This document shows, one piece after another, positions 23,106 to 31,874 of a stretch of 64,000 nt of DNA (position 1 is its first letter; every line of letters starts with the position of its first letter). The DNA comes from VAZQ01 sp963758945. GTDB lineage: Bacteria; Pseudomonadota; Alphaproteobacteria; Rhizobiales; Xanthobacteraceae. Where the stretch lies: the NCBI GenBank assembly GCA_963758945.1, contig CAVWXY010000023.1:62001-126000 (forward strand). Direction: 5' to 3'. The notes under the pieces are model-generated. The model saw nothing but the letters and a program-made list of their open reading frames with translations, was not told where the DNA came from and searched no databases. The position numbers and the translations under genes are program-made.

Positions 23106-25720
23106 AGGCCGTTCCGCACCACGCGCCGCAGGCCGGCGTGCGCGGCGGGTTTGCGGAAATCTGGGCGGTCTTTCGGCACGAATGGCGTCAGCTCGTGTAC
23201 GCGCCACTTTCATCCGTCTTCCTGGCCGCCTTCCTGCTGGCGCTGATGGCCTGCGTATTTCTGATCGCCGACTTCTATTCGACCAATTCCGCCACTATCG
23301 ACGTCATGCTGACGTTTCTGCCGTGGGTGGCGCTGGTGTTCGTACCGGCGCTTGCCATGCGCGCGTGGACGGAGGAGCCGAGTGACCGATCGCTCGAGCT
23401 GACTCTGAGTCTGCCGATGCGTACGTCGTCGCTGGTGATCGGCAAATGGCTCGCCGGAAGCGCGCTGCTGCTGACCGGGCTCGTGCTCACGATTCCCCTT
23501 GTGGCCACGATCGCCTATCTAGGCTCGCCTGACTGGGGCGTGGTGCTGTCGGGCTATTGCGGCGCAGCGCTCCTCCTGCTGACGTTTCTCGCCGGCGCAC
23601 TCTTCGCCGCTGCCGCCATGCGAGAACCGGTCGCCGGAATCATCTTTGGCGTCGGACTCCTGTTCATCCTGATGCTCCCCGGATGGGACGTGTTCGCACG
23701 GTTGCTGGGGGGGCATGCGAGCGCCGGTGTTCTCGAAGTCATGCCGCTGATCAGCCCGAAACATTGGCTCGACCGGATGGGCGCCGGAGACGTGGAATTC
23801 ACAGCGCTCGTCTACTTCGCGGCGGCGACCGCGATTTCCCTGGTGGCGACGGCTTGGCTGGTCGAGAACCGCCGCGCAGGTTCGGTGCGACTTGGCGGCG
23901 TTGTCCGGGGTGCGGTATGGGGCCTTGCTCTCATTGCGGTCGGGGCTCTTGTCGTGGCCGGGGCGCATCAGGCGCCATCGCTGGGTTTCGACTTGACGGC
24001 CGAAAAAGAGTTCACTCTGCATGGCCAGACGCTCGAGATCATTGCGCGCCAGCCCGCGGACACCGTGATCGACTTCTATTGGAGCGCAAGCGAGGCGGCG
24101 GTGCCGCCAAGCATTCGCCTGCACGCGCGGCGGGCACGCGATCTCCTGCGATCGGTGACGGCGCGCTCTCACGGTCGTGTCGCGCTTCGGGAACATGATC
24201 CGAGGCCCGACACGGAGACCGAGGCCGAAGCACGTGCCGCCGGTCTTCGTCGCGTCCCGATGACTTCCGGCGACGCTTTCATGCTCGGCGCAGTTTTCCG
24301 GCATGGCGGACGACAAGGGCGGATCGCGTACTTCGACATTAGACGCGAGCAGCTGCTCGAGTACGACGTCGCCCTCGCTCTGCACGGCCTAGGCCAGACC
24401 CGCACCCGCCGCGTCGGCCTGCTGTCGCCGCTCCTGTCGCCGCGCTACGCGAAGGAGCCGCGCGACGGACTCTCGTTTCTGGAAGAACTGAAGCGAGCCT
24501 ATGACGTGGTGGTCATTCCGCACTTCGCCGACGCGTTGCCGCCGAATCTCGACGTTCTGCTCGTGATCGACGCCACGGTGCTCAAACGCGAGATGTTGTA
24601 CGCTATCGATCAGCATGTCATGGCCGGCCACGGGCTCATCGTCATGATGGACCCGCAAGTGCGTTTCAACCGCGCCAGCAACATCGTCACCCCGCAGCCG
24701 TCCGCCGAGATCAACGACATATCCGATCTTCTGCTGCGCTACGGTGCACGATATATCGGAACCGAGGTGGTCGGCGATTCCGAGCTCAGTTCGCGGGTCG
24801 TCGACGAAGACCAGCAGCAGCTGAGCTACCCCTACTGGCTGCGCATCCGCCGCGACGGCCTGTCCGCCGCGCATCCCGTGACTGCCGACCTCAACGAAAT
24901 CACCTTTGCAGAGCCCGGCGCACTGTCGCTTGCCGGCGAGGGTGCAACCGCCATCGTGACGACGACGGAGGCGGCCGGCGCGCTGCCGCGAGAGCAATTC
25001 GCCGGCAAATCACCCCAGCAACTTGCGGCCCACTTCGCGCCGCGTGGAGGCAAACGCGTGCTTGCGGCCGCGCTCAGCGGGCCCTTCGCCAGTGCCTTCT
25101 CCGCCGCGCCGGAAGGCGTGCGTGCGGATCGATTCCGGCCGCGATCCGCAGGTTCCGCCGCCGTATTCGTGCTTGCCGACGTGGACTGGATCTTCGATCC
25201 GTTCTCGGTCCAACAGGTCCGTGCCGGCGATCAGGTGCTCACGCGCCCGCTCAACGACAATATCGCGCTGCTGCTCAATATGGTGGAGTACGCTGCCGGC
25301 GACCCCGCCCTCATCGCCATTCGCTCGCGCGGGCACCTGCAGCGGCCTTTCACCCTGGTGTCGGCCATGCTGAATGCCGCCCGGCTGCAGCACGGCCGGG
25401 AGGAAGCCGATCTCGCCCAGCGCATAAGCAAAGTCGAGACGACCCTCGCAAAGGTGCTGGAGGCGACAGGCGCCTCTCGCGCCGAGCAATTGCCTGAGGC
25501 CATCCAATCCCAGGTTCGCGGATTGCTCGCGGAACTGCTGCCCGCGCGCCGACGGTTGCGCGAGATCCGCCTCGTCATGCGCGAGCAGGTCGAAAGTCTC
25601 GGACGTCGCATCACGCTGTTGAATCTGATGGCCGGCCCGGTCCTCGTGATCGTCCTGTTTCTCGCGCTCTGGCCTCTCCGCGGCCGGCGGGCCGGAGCAT
25701 CCGGCTGGCTGCAGCCGTGA
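23102..25720 (+). CDS. Fused ABC-2 permease and GldG-type auxiliary protein
   Basis: This 872-residue protein joins two parts that are separate in Bacteroidetes. Residues about 25-290 are an ABC-2 type permease with six or seven spans (SSVFLAAFLLALMACVFLI, LVIGKWLAGSALLLTGLVL). Residues about 300-840 are a periplasmic GldG-like domain (EKEFTLHGQTLEII, then DVLLVIDATVLKREMLYAID), ending in a last membrane span (LMAGPVLVIVLFLALWPL) near residue 850. A coiled-coil-like stretch rich in Arg, Leu and Glu precedes that span. The start overlaps the ATPase gene. The complex should be a membrane exporter or envelope-linked machine of unknown substrate. Confidence 0.8.
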   Translation: MKAVPHHAPQAGVRGGFAEIWAVFRHEWRQLVYAPLSSVFLAAFLLALMACVFLIADFYSTNSATIDVMLTFLPWVALVFVPALAMRAWTEEPSDRSLELTLSLPMRTSSLVIGKWLAGSALLLTGLVLTIPLVATIAYLGSPDWGVVLSGYCGAALLLLTFLAGALFAAAAMREPVAGIIFGVGLLFILMLPGWDVFARLLGGHASAGVLEVMPLISPKHWLDRMGAGDVEFTALVYFAAATAISLVATAWLVENRRAGSVRLGGVVRGAVWGLALIAVGALVVAGAHQAPSLGFDLTAEKEFTLHGQTLEIIARQPADTVIDFYWSASEAAVPPSIRLHARRARDLLRSVTARSHGRVALREHDPRPDTETEAEARAAGLRRVPMTSGDAFMLGAVFRHGGRQGRIAYFDIRREQLLEYDVALALHGLGQTRTRRVGLLSPLLSPRYAKEPRDGLSFLEELKRAYDVVVIPHFADALPPNLDVLLVIDATVLKREMLYAIDQHVMAGHGLIVMMDPQVRFNRASNIVTPQPSAEINDISDLLLRYGARYIGTEVVGDSELSSRVVDEDQQQLSYPYWLRIRRDGLSAAHPVTADLNEITFAEPGALSLAGEGATAIVTTTEAAGALPREQFAGKSPQQLAAHFAPRGGKRVLAAALSGPFASAFSAAPEGVRADRFRPRSAGSAAVFVLADVDWIFDPFSVQQVRAGDQVLTRPLNDNIALLLNMVEYAAGDPALIAIRSRGHLQRPFTLVSAMLNAARLQHGREEADLAQRISKVETTLAKVLEATGASRAEQLPEAIQSQVRGLLAELLPARRRLREIRLVMREQVESLGRRITLLNLMAGPVLVIVLFLALWPLRGRRAGASGWLQP

Positions 25721-25871
25721 TCCGCGATGCGGGGGCTTCGATTCTCGGTCTTTCCAACCAACTTTCTCGCCGGAAACCCACAGAGCGGCATGACCGAGGC
25801 TGATGGCGCGTGGAACTTGCGCGCCATCATCCTGTTGTCAGCCATGCACAACCTTGCCTGAGGAGAACGCG

Positions 25872-26045
25872 ATGCTGAAATGGGCCCTGATCTTCTTCAT
25901 CGTCTCCGTGATCGCCGGCCTGCTGGGCTTTACCGGAATCTCGGCCGCCGCCGCCGGCATTGCGAAGGTCCTGTTCTTCATCTTCCTCGCCATTTTCCTG
26001 GTCTTCCTCGTTCTCGGCATCGTGGCGGGCGAGGCGCTCTTCTGA
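25872..26045 (+). CDS. DUF1328 (UPF0391) small membrane protein
   Basis: This 57-residue protein is nearly all hydrophobic: one span from ALIFFIVSVIAGLLGF and a second from VLFFIFLAIFLVFLVLGIVAG, with GISAAAAGIAK between them, the pattern of DUF1328. An AGGAGAA site lies just upstream of the ATG. The family is common in proteobacteria, often near stress genes, and has no proven function. It opens a stretch of small envelope-related genes running to 31658. Confidence 0.85.
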   Translation: MLKWALIFFIVSVIAGLLGFTGISAAAAGIAKVLFFIFLAIFLVFLVLGIVAGEALF

Positions 26046-26234
26046 ACGACTGCCAAGCGGGCCTGCTGCGCCGTTGCTGCAGCACGATATGCCATGGCGG
26101 GCGAGCAGCCGCAGGCGAGCGGTCTCCGGCCGATGTCATGGTTGGAGCAAATCGCTTCGGCTTGAATCGTGATTTCGCTTTGTACGTTTGTTGGGCTGCA
26201 CGATCCTATCTGAAACGTCTGCGTCTCCTCGGGA

Positions 26235-27269
26235 TCATCCTCCAAGTTTGCCCGCATCGGCGGCAGGCGCCTGCCGCTTGTACCGGCCGATCACGGCGTT
26301 GAGCTCGGCGCCCGCGAGGACCGAGTAGGCCCCTAGCCAGAACCAGAGCAGCAGGATGATCACCGCGCCCAGCGAACCGTAGGTCCTGTCGTAGCTGGCG
26401 AACCGGCTGACATAGAGCGAGAAGCCGACCGAGCCGATCAGCCAGAGCGCCGTGCCGACAAGCGCGCCTGCACTTGCCCATTCCCAGCGCGGCTCGGCGC
26501 GGTTCGGCGCGTAGCGGTACAACGCCGCCAAGGCGAGAATCACCACCGCCGCCAGGATCGGCCAGCGCACCAGCGAGACCACGCTTTGCCATGTCGGCGG
26601 CAGCGGCAGAAGACCGATCACGGCCGGCAGCACCGCAACCAGCGCGATGACGGCAATGCCGAAGAAAACGAGAGCGAGGGTCAGCGCGAGGGCGACGACG
26701 TTGAACCAGAACACGTTGCGAGCCTCCGGCTGGTCGTAAGCGACATTGAGCGCCGTCATCATCGTGGCGGTCGCGTATCGCGCGCTCCATAGCGACAACG
26801 CCAGGCTGACGGCGAGCCCGGTGCCGAAGGTGGACCGAGGGCGCTGCAGGAGAGCCTGCAGCCACCCGGACAAGAGTGAGACGGCTTCGGACGGCAACAC
26901 GCCCTGCAGCTGGGTCAACTGCTGCTGGACAATGGCCGGATCGGCAACAAGACCATAGAGCGAGACCAGGGCCGTCAGCGCCGGAAAGATCGACAGCATC
27001 GCATAAAACGCGACCGCGGCCGCCAGGGCCGAAATGTAGTCCTCGCCCATTTGCTGCCACACGCGCTTGACGATCACCCACAATCCCGGCCAGGTGCCCA
27101 GCGCGGGATTCCGATCATGCCGGGCCCCCGAATCACGCGGGCTTACGCGCGCCGGTGCACGTTTGGGTCGATCGCTCCTCGCGGTCACGGCGTACAGCGC
27201 CACCGCCAGCGCGACCATGGCTCCCATGAGCACATAGTCAAGTGCTGCTTGCTTGCGGCGATCGGGCAT
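26235..27269 (-). CDS. YihY/BrkB-family inner-membrane protein
   Basis: This 344-residue protein has an N-terminal single span (LDYVLMGAMVALAVALYAV), a basic linker, and then the six-span YihY domain (from about residue 70: EDYISALAAAVAFYAMLSIFPALTAL, with the later LWSARYATATMMTALN and YGSLGAVIILLLWFW). Relatives were once called ribonuclease BN, which is now known to be wrong; the function is uncertain and may be transport or envelope integrity. The leading extra span and linker are more than the minimal family needs and an internal start is possible. It converges on the DUF1328 gene. Confidence 0.85.
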   Translation of the reverse strand: MPDRRKQAALDYVLMGAMVALAVALYAVTARSDRPKRAPARVSPRDSGARHDRNPALGTWPGLWVIVKRVWQQMGEDYISALAAAVAFYAMLSIFPALTALVSLYGLVADPAIVQQQLTQLQGVLPSEAVSLLSGWLQALLQRPRSTFGTGLAVSLALSLWSARYATATMMTALNVAYDQPEARNVFWFNVVALALTLALVFFGIAVIALVAVLPAVIGLLPLPPTWQSVVSLVRWPILAAVVILALAALYRYAPNRAEPRWEWASAGALVGTALWLIGSVGFSLYVSRFASYDRTYGSLGAVIILLLWFWLGAYSVLAGAELNAVIGRYKRQAPAADAGKLGG

Positions 27270-27845
27270 GGGTCGACGGTCTTCGCTTCAGTCCGAGATC
27301 CGAGCGTACTCCGCCGCGGAAGCGCGTCACCTCGGTCGGAGACCCTCGGCGCGCCGCGGCATTCCCCGGCCCGTTCCATTAGCGCTCAAATGCCGGCGTG
27401 GCGAGGCGCTCCGCCGGAGGAATCTTGTCGGCGATGTTGCGAGAATCACCGAGAGAACGGGTACTCGCTGAAATTGCGCGTTGATCCCCGCGCCCGACGC
27501 GGGGCGGCGGCCGCAAGGCACGGATGCTTGCGGCCCTTCGCGCCGCTTCGCGCGCGTGTCCGCCGTACCGAATTTAGCTCGCACGACTCCGCTCCTGCAT
27601 CATCCTCGGCCCATCGCACCCGCTGGTTCATGACCGGGCTGCGATCGGGAAAGGTCGAGGCGTGCGACACCCTCAAGGCGGCCCAGCGCTGAGAGACCGT
27701 CCACCCCGAATGCGAGTGAGCGGGCTCGACATCATCGTGATGATCTCACGGTTATAGCGGGGACGGTGAAAAATATGATAAGCATGGATGCTCCCGCAAC
27801 TCGGCATCCATGCCGTGAAGCCGTTTTGGGCCGGGGCAGATCGCA
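27270..27845. other. Intergenic region, 576 bp
   Basis: I see no convincing gene. It must hold the divergent promoters of the YihY-like gene and the DUF2252 gene. A short inverted repeat (atcatc / gatgat, 27731-27744) lies about 100 bp ahead of the DUF2252 start. Reading frames here have no family features. Confidence 0.5.
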
Positions 27846-29195
27846 ATGACCCAGACGCCCTCTTGCACGCTTGCCGAGCGTTACGAACAGGGCATCTGCT
27901 TGCGGCGAAAGGCGTCGCGCCAAAAACACGCCGATCTCCACGGCCCCGGCGAGCGGGACGCGGTGGCGATTCTGGCGCGGGGCGACCGTACGCGCGTTCC
28001 GGAGTTGGTACCGGTTCGCTATGAGCGGATGCTAGTAAGCCCGTTCGCCTTTCTGCGAGGCGCTGCCGCCGTCATGGCGGAGGACCTGAGGCATCAGCCG
28101 GCCACGGGAATTCGCGTGCAGGCCTGCGGCGATTGCCATCTGATGAATTTCGGGGCTTTTGCCACCCCGGAAGAAAATATTCTCTTCGACATCAATGATT
28201 TCGACGAGACGTTGCCCGGTGTCGACTTCACCGTCGATCTCAAGCGGCTGGCCGCGAGCGTGGCGGTGGCCGCGTTCGCCGCGAAGTTCTCGAACAAGCG
28301 GGCGCGCGCGACCGCAGCTGCGACCGTCGAGGCGTACCGCACCCGCATGCGCGCCCTTGCCAAGCTGTCGCCGCTGGAGATCTGGCACAGCAGAATCGAG
28401 CTGTGGAGCGAAATCAGACAAATCGAGGATCGCGCGCTGAGGCAACGGCTGCACGCCATCCTCACCAAAGCGGGCAAAAGGCTCGAACAAGACGACAACT
28501 TCCCGCATCTCGTGAAGGGTCGGCAGCCCCGGATCGCAGATAAGCCGCCGCTGATCTACCACTTCACGCGCATGCGCGACGCGCGGCACCGCGTCAACGC
28601 TCGGCGCATGTTTGCCTCCTACCAAAAATGTCTTACGCCGGAACGGCTGTGTTTGTTCGACCGCTACTCGCTCAAGGACATGACCTTCAAGGCGGTTGGG
28701 GTCGGAAGCGTCGGCACGTTCTGCGCCATTGGTTTGTTCACGAGCGGCGACGGCGCTCCCCTGTTCCTTCAGGTCAAAGAAGCGGGAAGATCGGTGCTCG
28801 AATGCCCCGGGCCCAAATTCAATGGCCATCCGGGCCGACGGGTCGTCGAAGGTCAGCACATCATGCAGGCGGCGAGCGATATCTTCCTGGGATGGACGAA
28901 AGACGAGACGTCGGGCCGACATTTCTACGTGCGTCAGCTGAAGAACCGGCGGCTTGGGTCAATCACCGAGCTCGTGGAGGAAAATGCCCTCACCAATTAC
29001 GCACGCCTGTGCGGGCGCACGCTCGCGCGCGCGCATGCGCGCTCGGCCGATCCCGCCGTGCTCGCGGGATACATGGGAAAGAGCGCCGCTTTTGACGATG
29101 CGCTGGCATCTTTCGCCATGACCTACGCGGTTCGCACGCAGAAAGATTACAATCAGCTCGCGAAAGCGAGGCGCGATGCCGGCAAGCAACGATGA
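27846..29195 (+). CDS. DUF2252 family protein
   Basis: This 449-residue protein matches DUF2252: RYERMLVSPFAFLRGAAAVM near residue 58, QACGDCHLMNFGAF near residue 95, INDFDETLPGVDFTVDLKRLAAS near residue 117 and DETSGRHFYVRQLKN near residue 355. The GD-H--N-G and DFDE motifs resemble the catalytic and metal sites of the aminoglycoside-phosphotransferase-like kinase fold, so a small-molecule kinase activity has been suggested for such proteins, but none is established here. It stands alone, with the YidB gene converging on it. Confidence 0.85.
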   Translation: MTQTPSCTLAERYEQGICLRRKASRQKHADLHGPGERDAVAILARGDRTRVPELVPVRYERMLVSPFAFLRGAAAVMAEDLRHQPATGIRVQACGDCHLMNFGAFATPEENILFDINDFDETLPGVDFTVDLKRLAASVAVAAFAAKFSNKRARATAAATVEAYRTRMRALAKLSPLEIWHSRIELWSEIRQIEDRALRQRLHAILTKAGKRLEQDDNFPHLVKGRQPRIADKPPLIYHFTRMRDARHRVNARRMFASYQKCLTPERLCLFDRYSLKDMTFKAVGVGSVGTFCAIGLFTSGDGAPLFLQVKEAGRSVLECPGPKFNGHPGRRVVEGQHIMQAASDIFLGWTKDETSGRHFYVRQLKNRRLGSITELVEENALTNYARLCGRTLARAHARSADPAVLAGYMGKSAAFDDALASFAMTYAVRTQKDYNQLAKARRDAGKQR

Positions 29196-29274
29196 GGACC
29201 GCTTTTCACGCCGGCCATCGAACCCATGGGAGTGACGAATGAGCCCCCCGACACGCGGGTGCGGTGGATGCGCC

Positions 29275-29925
29275 TTACACCATCCTTGACGCTTCCTGTT
29301 CGGACGGCAGCCGGCCATGCGGCGTCAGCTGGTCGATCAAATCCGGCAGAAACTGACTAAGGCCGGCGAGCAGTTCGCCCCTGCTCAAGCCGGTCTGCTT
29401 GCTCAGCGTCTCGAGCGTATCGCTCCCGAGCGCATTCCCCAGGTCCTTGGGCGCGATCTCCTCGTTAGGGCCGGTGCCGACCCAGGATTGCGCGGTGCGG
29501 CTATGTCCGCTGTCCTGCAATTCCTTGATGATATTGACGAGGCCGCCGCTCAGCACGCTTCCGGCCGCGGCCCCGCCGAGCACGTTGCCCAAGCCGCCGG
29601 GGAAAAGGTCGCTGAGACTGTCGCCGGGCTTGGCGCCCGCGGGTGTGGCGCCGGGCGTGCTGCCAGCCTTGCCGCCGCCGAACAGTCCGCCCAGTATATC
29701 GCCGAGCCCTCCGCTCGCGCTATTGCCCGGCGGCAATCGGCCCGGCTGGTCCGCGCCGCCCGAAGGGGCCGCCTGGCCACCCCTGCCCTTGAACGCCTTG
29801 TAGGCGAGGAGGCCGAGCAGCGCCATCAGGATCGGCGACATGCCGCCTCCGCTACCACGGGGGCTCGGTTGACGCTGTCCGTGAGGGCCATTCTGCATTC
29901 CGTTCAAGATATCGAGCAGTCCCAT
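29275..29925 (-). CDS. YidB-like (DUF937) protein
   Basis: This 216-residue protein has a low-complexity Gly/Pro/Ala-rich first half and a conserved C-terminal DUF937 domain: SQTAQ-type segment HSRTAQSWVGTGPNEEIAPKD near residue 141, then DTLETLSKQTGLSRGELLAGLSQFLPDLIDQLTPHG. The family is widespread and its role unknown. An early hydrophobic stretch (MSPILMALLGLLAYKAF) could be a membrane segment. It converges on the DUF2252 gene and is followed leftward by no close partner. Confidence 0.82.
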   Translation of the reverse strand: MGLLDILNGMQNGPHGQRQPSPRGSGGGMSPILMALLGLLAYKAFKGRGGQAAPSGGADQPGRLPPGNSASGGLGDILGGLFGGGKAGSTPGATPAGAKPGDSLSDLFPGGLGNVLGGAAAGSVLSGGLVNIIKELQDSGHSRTAQSWVGTGPNEEIAPKDLGNALGSDTLETLSKQTGLSRGELLAGLSQFLPDLIDQLTPHGRLPSEQEASRMV

Positions 29926-29979
29926 ATCTGCCTCCCTGGTGTTGTGCCCGCTACGGCTCCTTCGAGACTCGGCCCGGAG

Positions 29980-30285
29980 TCAGCGAGGTGGCGGAGCGCC
30001 GGGGCCGGCAGGATTGCCTGGATCGCGAATCACGCGGTGGGCGACCAGCCGGTTCCAGACAAACAGGACGATTAACGCGCCCACGGTCGCGCCGATAAGA
30101 CCGGCGCCCTGGTCGAGCCGGTACCAACCGACGCTCTGGCCGATGAAGGTGGCGATGAAGGCCCCGGCGATCCCGAGCAGGGTGGTGAGGATGAAGCCCT
30201 GAGGCTCGTTCGGTCCGGGCGACAAGAAGCGGGCGATCACACCCGCAAGAAAGCCGATCACGATAATCCAGATGATATTCCACAC
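29980..30285 (-). CDS. GlsB/YeaQ/YmgE family small membrane protein
   Basis: This 101-residue protein has three hydrophobic spans (IIWIIVIGFLAGVIARFL, GFILTTLLGIAGAFIATFIG and GLIGATVGALIVLFVW) with the family pattern G-LAG--AR----G and a proline-rich tail. Members are often labelled transglycosylase-associated, though no enzymatic activity has been shown, and some are induced by stress. It is 54 bp downstream of the YidB gene's start on the same strand and so may be expressed with its neighbours. Confidence 0.85.
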   Translation of the reverse strand: MWNIIWIIVIGFLAGVIARFLSPGPNEPQGFILTTLLGIAGAFIATFIGQSVGWYRLDQGAGLIGATVGALIVLFVWNRLVAHRVIRDPGNPAGPGAPPPR

Positions 30286-30379
30286 GACGATCTCCCGCGC
30301 GTGCGATGTGCATATCCGATGCTCCGCTTGATCGTGGCCGCTGGCCTGCCTCGATCCGCAATCCGCAGGCGCAACGCTT

Positions 30380-30688
30380 TCACCGCGTCTGCTGACTCCC
30401 CATCATGTTCTTCAGCAGTCCGGCGATGACCGTGAGGATGGCGCCGCCGACACCGCCCCCGACGATCTGGCCGACGATAGCCCCGACGTCGAGACCGCCG
30501 CCACCGGCCGCGGCTGCGATCGCTGGAATGAGGGCTTGCAGAATTTGGCCGCCGCCGACACCGCCAATGGCGCCGGCGATGGTGTTGCCGACTCCCCCGA
30601 GATTGTAGTCCTTCAGTGCCGCGCCGGCCGCGTTACCACCGACAACTCCCGCTATGAGCTGAATGATCAGATTGACGATCGTTTCCAT
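30380..30688 (-). CDS. Glycine-rich hydrophobic hypothetical protein
   Basis: This 102-residue protein is rich in Gly, Ala and Ile and has several hydrophobic stretches (TIVNLIIQLIAGVVGGNAAG, LIPAIAAAAGGGGLD and AILTVIAGLLKNMMG). I recognise it only as the kind of small protein seen in Bradyrhizobium-type genomes near YeaQ-like genes, without known function. The repeated GG and GA pattern could let helices pack in a membrane or form an oligomer. It lies 94 bp upstream of the YeaQ-like gene, same direction. Confidence 0.65.
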   Translation of the reverse strand: METIVNLIIQLIAGVVGGNAAGAALKDYNLGGVGNTIAGAIGGVGGGQILQALIPAIAAAAGGGGLDVGAIVGQIVGGGVGGAILTVIAGLLKNMMGSQQTR

Positions 30689-31250
30689 TGCGCGTCCCTC
30701 TCCCTCGCAGGGCGACGGGCCGACCGGCGGCCGTCGCTGTTACCCACGCTTGCACCGCTGCTGCAAGCGGGCCGTACGCCCCGCGTGCCGCGACTTCTGA
30801 TCAACCGCTCTCGCGATCAGACCGATCGTCGCGATGATCGGCGAAGCCGATTCCGTCACCGGTATGGAAGCTTGCTTTTGCGCACATCGATGCTCCGATC
30901 AGCGGATGCGGCATGGGCGCAATCGATGTTGCGCTGACGCCTGCGTGAAATCCATCACAAGTCCGTGAGATGCGGACGAATGTGCGTCAGTCGGTCTGTC
31001 CAATTTCTTGCCTGATGATCGATAAGGAGCGGCAAAATGGTCCTCGAATCCAATCGATTGCAAGGTGGTTCGGGCGCAATTGGTCCGTTGCACGAGCGAG
31101 GACGGCGAACCGCATTTCCTCGAGCTGTCTTGCATTGCGCGGCTGACTACTTCGCCGCAACGTCGAGACGCGCCAGAATACCCAGTATCCGAACAACAGT
31201 ATCAGCTTCGCGCAATTTGCCGGGGGTGAACGGCACGACAGGAGGAGAGG
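30689..31250. other. Intergenic region, 562 bp
   Basis: No supported gene. It holds the divergent promoters of the glycine-rich protein and the DUF3597 gene. An AGGAGGAG ribosome site ends it at about 31241-31249. I see no strong hairpin or repeat. Confidence 0.5.
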
Positions 31251-31658
31251 ATGAGCGTCTTCGGGAGCATCGTATCGGCGATCTTCGGTTCCAAGCACGC
31301 GGCGGACGTGACCGCCAAGACGGCGCAGTCTCCGGCCCCGCCCTCATCGACTGCATCCACCGCAACGCCCGCCGCCACGGCCGCCGCGAGGCCGATCTCG
31401 CGTGCCGACGTCGAAGCGATCCTCCAGAAACTCGCCGCGGAGGTCCGCGAAGACCTCGATTGGAAAAGGTCGATCGTCGACCTGATGAAGCTACTGAAAC
31501 TGGACAGCGGGCTTGGCGCCCGCAAACAACTGGCGCAGGAACTGGGTTACACCGGCGCCCTCGATGGCTCAGCGGATATGAACATTTGGCTGCACCGGCA
31601 AGTGATGACGAAGCTTGCCGAGAGCGGGGGCAAGGTGCCGGACAGTCTGAAGGCGTGA
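31251..31658 (+). CDS. DUF3597 domain protein
   Basis: This 135-residue protein starts with MSVFGSIVSAIFG, passes through an Ala/Thr/Pro-rich linker (residues about 24-45) and ends in the conserved DUF3597 domain (RADVEAILQKLAAE, DWKRSIVDLMKLLKLDS, KQLAQELGYTGALDGSADMN, WLHRQVMTKLAESGG), which looks like a small helical peptidoglycan- or envelope-associated module. LysM-domain relatives are known. A very strong AGGAGGAG site precedes the ATG. The function is not known. It ends the small-protein stretch and precedes the autotransporter. Confidence 0.88.
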   Translation: MSVFGSIVSAIFGSKHAADVTAKTAQSPAPPSSTASTATPAATAAARPISRADVEAILQKLAAEVREDLDWKRSIVDLMKLLKLDSGLGARKQLAQELGYTGALDGSADMNIWLHRQVMTKLAESGGKVPDSLKA

Positions 31659-31874
31659 TGCTCCGGCGCGACGCCTGATCGTCGAAGCCCCGCCCGTGTC
31701 GCCAGTGTGTCGCCTATCGGGACTGCTTCCAGTTCGCCGATCGGAGCATCGTCATCCCGGGAGGACCGTGCGCTCGATTGCACGGGTGCACATCCAGATC
31801 GGCAGTAACAGCAACTCAACCGGGCAGACAGCGGGCGCAGCATCGTCTCCCGTGCTGATCCATAAGCAGATGGC

